NCBI GenBank assembly: GCA_024196135.1
Contig: JAMQCK010000440.1
Location: 1-22,888 of the forward strand
Reading direction: 5' to 3'
Length of the DNA: 22,888 bases
Source of the DNA: Pleurotus ostreatus/Saccharomyces cerevisiae fusant
Taxonomy: Eukaryota; Opisthokonta
Shown: in pieces, positions 18,389 through 22,888 of the stretch
Layout of the letters: the number at the start of each line of letters is the position of its first letter
How positions within the stretch are numbered: position 1 is the first letter of the stretch
Position numbers and translations under genes: made by a program
The notes under the pieces: model-generated
The model's database searches: none
The model's input: the letters and a program-made list of their open reading frames with translations, nothing else
What the model was told of the DNA's origin: nothing

Positions 18389-20597
18389 CTACAGCTTCTC
18401 CTTCGCCAACACCTCCGGATCATGCGCCGCCAACTTCTTCGTCTTCGTCGCAAGCTTGCTCTTCTGGCGGATGCGCTCGCCGTAAATGAAGAACACGAAG
18501 GGGATGGGCATGATGGCGACGGAGATGAGCGCGAGGAGCAGCCCCGCGTACTGGAAGCCCATGTTGTGGAACATCTGCGTCACGTAGAGCGGCACCATCG
18601 CGCCGATCTCGGAGCGCATGAGCGTCTTGGCGGCGATGGCGGACGCGGCGAAGTTGCTGTAGCTGTCGACGATGTAGGAATTGGCGGAGATGTAGCTGGG
18701 GAAGGGCAAGGTGAGATGGTGGGAGGAAAGAGTAGGAGAAGGAGAGACGTACATGAGGATCATGGCCCAGCCGAAGACGCCGCCGCCGAAGCAGGGGCCC
18801 ACCCAGTGTACCCATTCGTAGCCGCCGGTGAAGGCGAAAATGAATAGGGCGATGGGGAGGAAGCTGAAGGGCATCGTTCAGCGCGGTGAATATGAGAAGA
18901 AGTTGGATCACGTACATGGAGCCGACCATCATGGTGTAGAGGCGAGCCTCGGGATATGTGCCATGCCTGGTGGCAGCCGCATAGATCTTCTCTTGTGCGG
19001 GCACTGCGATGAGCATCGCAAGCATGATGCCGAGCTGAGATACTGTCAGTATTCCGTCTTTTCGGACTGTCGAAATCAAAAGGGCGTACCACGACAGAGA
19101 CGAAAGTGACGCCAGTCAAGCCCGCTGAGAAACCGCGGACCTCCGCGAAAGCAATGGGGAAAGCAAAGAACAGCAGATCTGTCCGCTCCGTCAGCATCAT
19201 ATCGCCGAGAACGCGGATAAATGCTTACAGAGGATGCTATAGATGAACGACAGGTAGAATGACATGAAGAACATTACCGGCTCCGTCACCAACATGATCA
19301 GCGGGCGGAGGAGTGCTTCCTTAATGATGACCTTGAAGGGGCGATGCTCTATCTCGGCGAGAGTGCGGTAGCTCTGATCGCCAGTCTCCTTGCGGATGCG
19401 TTCGGCCTTGCGGCGAAGAAGGACAGGGGCTAGCGTCTCGGGCATGATCAGGGTGAGCACGACACACGCGCCGAGGAAGATGAAGAGGACCCAGTCTGGG
19501 ACAATTATTAGATGCGCTGCTGGTCGGTCGTAAACCGCGGGACGCACAAATCCATCGCCATCCGATCGTCTGGCCTATGAAGCCGCCGATAAGAGGACCA
19601 ATACACGCTGAAGTAGGGTGAGTCCAAGTTCAGGAATGCGGCGCGGCGAGAGCACATACGTCCAATGCTGCATGGGCTGTGAGCAGAGCTGCAAGACCAT
19701 GACAGGGAAAGAAAACTTACAAGATGGTTACGGAGAATACGGCCATAGGGATACCGCGCTCTTCCACGGACCACACGTCCGCGACACTGCCACCAACGTT
19801 GCACATCGGTGCGGACGACGCGATTCCGGCAATTTGGCGAGAAACCACGAGAGTGGCCACATTTTTGGCGAGCGCGCTCGGCAGCGTGAAGATGAAGTAG
19901 AAGAATATGCTGAGGAATTATGTTGGTTAGAGGCCTTCACGAGGTGCATAATTACATGCCTGATAATATAAATTGGCTTCCGTCCTACAACTTCGGAGAG
20001 AGGTGCAAAGAAGAGTGGACTACAAAGATGTCAGTGGAGACCGCAGGACCGTCGAGTCAATCACAAACCCAATTCCGAAGCCGATGACGAAGCAAGTGAC
20101 CGTGAGATTGACGACCTCTTGCTCAGCGTGCAAATCCTTCGTAGGACCTTCCATGCTACAAAAGAAGTTAGCATACAGGGCTCTGCGTATTCGCACAAGT
20201 GACTTACTCTCCAGTGATGATGGAGCTACCCAAAGCAACCGCAAGACACAAGAAGGCGGTCGTCAGAGTAACGAGCCTGCCAGACATGTCAGACCATGCG
20301 ATGAACCCGAGGACGGGGCACTCACCACTTCCGGGCCTTGCTCCATTCTCGTGGGTCCTCGCCCTTCCCTTTCTCGAAGTCGACGATGTGATAGCCCTGC
20401 TGCGTTCGCCGCGTGGCTAGTCGGTCGAGATCAGGCGGCGCATTCACATCGTAAGTGACATCGACAGTTTCGCTGAGGGAGGGCGCGACAGAGACGTCGA
20501 GGGGGCCTTCACGCTCGAGCTTGCGGAGCTCGTCCTCCTGGGCGCGCGACAGCGCGGGCGGCTGCGCGAACTCGGCTTCGAGAGGCTCGGACGGCAT
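18389..20597 (-). CDS. MFS transporter, DHA1 polyamine/multidrug type (TPO1-like)
   Basis: Twelve exons on the minus strand: 20597-20326, 20276-20208, 20155-20069, 20019-19960, 19909-19721, 19667-19660, 19607-19548, 19495-19229, 19178-19090, 19034-18916, 18863-18753 and 18695-18389. They give 545 aa. A cytosolic N-terminus ends in DPREWSKARKW. TM1 starts with LVTLTTAFLCLAVALGSSII, then GDMEGPTKDLHAEQEVVNLT and the motif A-like loop PLFFAPLSEVVGRKP (from residue 144). Later come VSRQIAGIASSAPMCNVGGS, FIGPCIGPLIGGFIG, WRWIYWVLFIFLGAC, a central loop, MLVTEPVMFFMSFYLSF and TGGYEWVHWVGP. This is the 12-TM DHA1 drug:H+ antiporter pattern of fungal Tpo1/Flr1 relatives, expected in the plasma membrane; the substrate cannot be told. 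Exon 6 is only 8 nt and intron 4 is GC-AG. Its place beside a methyltransferase is suggestive, but no synthase gene is present. Confidence 0.88.
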
Positions 20598-20755
20598 GGT
20601 GGCGTTGCAGACAAAGGGGAAACCTCAGGTATTGACGAGGGGATGCTGCAGGCGACGCAGACGACGAGGTTGAGGGAAGGAGCCTCTTGAAGACGAGTTA
20701 CACCCTGCGAGGACGGGCAAGCTGGACGCGGGAAAGCAGTAAATTGCATCGTGCC

Positions 20756-20762
20756 CTTATAT
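20756..20762 (-). promoter_or_regulatory. TATA-like box of the MFS gene
   Basis: On the minus strand this reads ATATAAG, about 158 nt upstream of the MFS ATG, implying a fairly long pyrimidine-rich 5' UTR. It is less certain than the other TATA boxes because of the distance. Confidence 0.4.
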
Positions 20763-20850
20763 GATGGGCGGCGGGATAAGGTTGTACTCGACGCGCGAGG
20801 GGGGCGGGTGATGCGACGATATCACGGACGCGACTCAGCAGCGTTGAGTC

Positions 20851-20921
20851 AAAAACGTGGGCGCTGTGGCAAAAAACGTGGGCGCTAATCGCCAGGAAAG
20901 GCAATCAGATCGCCAGAAAAG
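20851..20921. repeat. two direct repeat pairs, both with 21-bp period, in the MFS promoter
   Basis: AAAAACGTGGGCGCT occurs at 20851-20865 and again at 20872-20886. ATCGCCAG(G/A)AAAG occurs at 20888-20900 and 20909-20921. Both pairs repeat after exactly 21 bp, two turns of the helix, about 255-325 bp upstream of the MFS start. GCCAGG inside the second motif fits the fungal PacC core GCCARG. Phased copies are typical of factor-binding arrays, but no factor is established. Confidence 0.55.
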
Positions 20922-21449
20922 GGGATTTTTCTGAGATCACTGTGATCGGAAGACCGGACCGGACGAAGTGTTAGGCGCTCGTACGATGGGGACGGACGCC
21001 CGATCGAGAGATATGGACGGTGGGAGGCGTCGTTGGGGGCTTGTAGCGTCATTTGTATAAAAGTCAGGGCGACTTCATTTCGTGGCGAGAGATAGGGTTG
21101 ACTGGCGAGGAGGGGCAGGGCCACAGGCATCGTAGCACTCGTCCTGGAGGTAGGTGAGCCAGCAAGCCACAAAATTGCAACGCCATTCATGAGTAAACTC
21201 ACAGCATCGATGCATACACCGTTCGCTACCCGCCGTCAGCGGACCCACGGGGGGCCCACAGAACAGAGTATTGAGAAGCCTGCTCATTACATAGGGAAGG
21301 CGCTCTGACATGTCTTCAGGAGGGTGCGACCTTCCTTTGCTTGATGGAATCTCGGTAGCCGCAGACCTTCCCGCTAGAGAAGCTATCCATATGTGAACGA
21401 GATCAGCAGACCATCAACCGCCACCGCTGCGACCTCGCACGTACGACCT

Positions 21450-21488
21450 TATCAGCCCTATTCGTCGAGTATCAGCCCGCTCGTCGAG
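21450..21488. repeat. imperfect tandem duplication, units of 20 and 19 bp
   Basis: TATCAGCCCTATTCGTCGAG (21450-21469) is followed directly by TATCAGCCCGCTCGTCGAG (21470-21488). The copies differ by one base change and one indel. No coding sequence or known element is associated. Confidence 0.6.
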
Positions 21489-21534
21489 ATGCGACCGCCT
21501 CAAAGCGGGGACTGGGGCAAAGTTGTTGCGGGAA

Positions 21535-21577
21535 CCGGTAACGTAGATGTTCGCCACCGGTACGTAGATGTTTGCCA
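21535..21577. repeat. imperfect tandem duplication, units of 22 and 21 bp
   Basis: Two adjacent units start CCGGTAACGTAGATGTTCGC (21535) and CCGGTACGTAGATGTTTGC (21557). They differ by one indel and one T/C change. A further ACCGGT follows at 21585. It lies less than 50 bp from a similar small duplication. Confidence 0.6.
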
Positions 21578-22000
21578 AGAGCGAACCGGTGACCTGTGGG
21601 CGCTGCGGTGGGCGTTCCCGAGGTACGCCAACGCTTGATGCTTGAGGCCACCAGGGCGTAGGGGTGAGCGAAGAGCCTGCGCTGATGAGCGGGGGTCCGT
21701 TCGAGGGCGCATATATCCAGCATCTGTGCGGTTGAAGAGATCAGATGAAAGCAGTTGCGCAAGTCGTGCCACTCGCGCTTCCTCGACAAGTTGAATGGGG
21801 TGTGCACCTCTTGCCCTTTGATTGGAGAAAGTGGCAACAGGAATGTCGAGGGCGGAAGGCCAGCGGTCTAGAGCAGGGATGCGGCAGTTTGCTAACGCGA
21901 AACGTGGACGAACTGACAGCAAGTACAATTTTATTGGCCAGAATACATATTCAGTCATAATCTCCTCCTGGAAAGGTGTTAGTCGCGTGACAAGGTAGCA

Positions 22001-22855
22001 TTAGAGGGACAACACACCACCACCACCATCATCGCCACCGCCACCGTCACCAAGGTTGTCCGCATCGTCTCCTTCGCCGTTGTCGAAGTAGTTCTCGGCG
22101 TAATCGTTGTCGTACTCTTCGTCGACATCGTAGTCGTCTTGCTCGGCGTCGGAGCCGACTGGGGACCCTTCCTTTTCTGAGCCTTCCTGAGGCGGAGTCA
22201 GTGGAGGATTGTAGGGAGAGTGGGGGTGGCATACCTTTTCTTCATCGTTCTCGTCGAACTTGTCAAGGTTGACTGTTCTCTTGAGCTTGGCCGCTCCGGT
22301 GTCTGCACTGTGGTGAGCTACGCCACGAACGTATATGACAAGATGACGCTCACTACGCCGTTTGCGACCCGGGTTGAAGTAATCCTCGAGAAGCTCCGGC
22401 GGGAAGAATGGTGCATGAAGGTCTTTGCGCTTTAGAGTAGGCTGCGACGCTTCAGACTGTCGATATCGATCAGAGTATCGAGGGAGATCTGCACTCGAAT
22501 AAGATGCGCGCCACTGATCATTTGAGCCAACTACTCACCGTCACTCTTCGTGGTCTCGACAACATAGTAAGCGGAGCCGCGCAGGCGCGCCGAGAAGCCC
22601 ATCTGCAGGGCCGCAATGCGCTTTTCATCCTCCGTATATTCCTCCATCACAGGCTGCTGCACTGGCTATCATCCCGTCAACACACTGCCTCTACTTCCGA
22701 CCCGCGCACATACATACTGGATACAGCGCCGTCCCCTCCCTCGACAACGACTGGATGTCGGCGAACGTGAGGCCCATGGGGGGCTGGTTGCCGGCGCCAA
22801 AGCCGCCGCGGCCGCCCCCGCGCCCACCGCCTCGGCCCCTTCCGCGACCGCCCAT
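22001..22855 (-). CDS. RPC31: DNA-directed RNA polymerase III subunit RPC7/Rpc31
   Basis: Five exons on the minus strand (22855-22718, 22656-22539, 22488-22354, 22302-22235, 22186-22001) give 214 aa. The N-terminus is a Gly/Arg-rich segment (about 1-22), followed by PPMGLTFADIQSLSREG, where this family has its conserved small motif. Then come EEYTEDEKRIAALQMGFSAR, LKRKDLHAPFFPPELLEDYF with NPGRKRR, LKRTVNLDKFDENDEEK, and a very acidic C-terminus (DDYDVDEEYDNDYAENYFDN) ending in a Gly/Asp run. The acidic tail and the APFFPPEL..DYF block fit Rpc31/RPC7, part of the Rpc82-34-31 subcomplex that helps Pol III initiate at tRNA and 5S genes in the nucleus. Intron 4 (22187-22234) is 48 nt, phase 0 and stop-free. 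The acceptor of intron 1 could be one CAG further on. Only 33 nt of upstream sequence, CT-rich, lie in the window. Confidence 0.85.
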
Positions 22856-22888
22856 TGTATTCGAAGCGCGGGACGGAGAAGAAAGAGG

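Larger units (their letters stand above)
20598..22000. other. 1.4-kb intergenic region between the MFS and RPC31 genes
   Basis: It contains the MFS promoter (minus strand) and the RPC31 3' UTR. Open frames of 60-152 codons are present on both strands but none has a recognisable domain. Three short tandem or phased repeats are listed separately. An ATG at 20749 opens an out-of-frame reading frame overlapping the MFS start, but it lies only about 7 nt past the TATA-like box and is probably not transcribed. Confidence 0.45.

Noticed and set aside
10506..20597. secondary-metabolite gene cluster (methyltransferases, glycosyltransferase, MFS transporter)
   Set aside because: There is no polyketide, peptide or terpene synthase, no oxidase and no pathway regulator in the window. 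The RMD1 gene and a Golgi-type glycosyltransferase lie between the candidates, so a cluster is not supported.
20444..20749. upstream, out-of-frame reading frame overlapping the MFS start
   Set aside because: Its ATG lies about 7 nt downstream of the TATA-like box, so it would probably not be in the mRNA.
1..22888. CRISPR arrays, transposons, rRNA and complete tRNA genes
   Set aside because: No regularly spaced long repeats, transposase or reverse-transcriptase domains, long terminal repeats, rRNA sequence or foldable tRNA were seen on reading either strand.

Overview
The window looks like nuclear DNA of a filamentous basidiomycete, probably an Agaricomycete. Support: moderate GC, dense genes on both strands, 39 predicted introns mostly 47-61 nt long with GTRNGT donors and CTRAC/CTGAC-like branch points, and gene families common in mushroom-forming fungi (divergent F-box proteins, LaeA-like methyltransferases, a DXD glycosyltransferase, a DHA1-type MFS transporter). 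The species cannot be named from sequence alone. All gene models were built by hand from reading-frame continuity, splice signals and remembered family motifs. No alignment or search was run.

Layout, left to right. At 1-175 there may be the tail of a + strand gene (weak). About 1.85 kb without a convincing gene follows. The MAK5/DDX24-type DEAD-box helicase (2030-5230, +, 12 exons, 798 aa) is next; its sixth intron (232 nt) is unusually long and rich in inverted repeats. Two F-box genes (5611-7294 and 9066-10406, both +) flank a small three-exon gene (8012-8365, +) for an 82-residue single-pass membrane protein that I do not recognise. Convergent to the second F-box gene is a methyltransferase (10506-11437, -). 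After 1.2 kb of non-coding DNA come a type II membrane glycosyltransferase (12650-14229, +) and an RMD1/DUF155 protein (14543-16356, +). A second methyltransferase, paralogous to the first with matching intron positions, lies at 17143-18080 (+) and converges on a 12-exon MFS transporter (18389-20597, -) that contains an 8-nt microexon and a GC-AG intron. After 1.4 kb of repeat-bearing intergenic DNA the window ends with an RNA polymerase III subunit of the Rpc31/RPC7 type (22001-22855, -).

Functionally this is a mixed neighbourhood. Ribosome biogenesis (MAK5) and Pol III transcription (RPC31) are growth-related housekeeping. The F-box proteins are likely SCF substrate receptors. The glycosyltransferase probably works in the Golgi. 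The methyltransferase pair plus MFS transporter recalls a metabolite locus, but no backbone synthase is present, so a biosynthetic cluster is not supported. The most interesting items are the small membrane-protein gene, the MFS microexon, the structured MAK5 intron and the 21-bp phased repeats in the MFS promoter.
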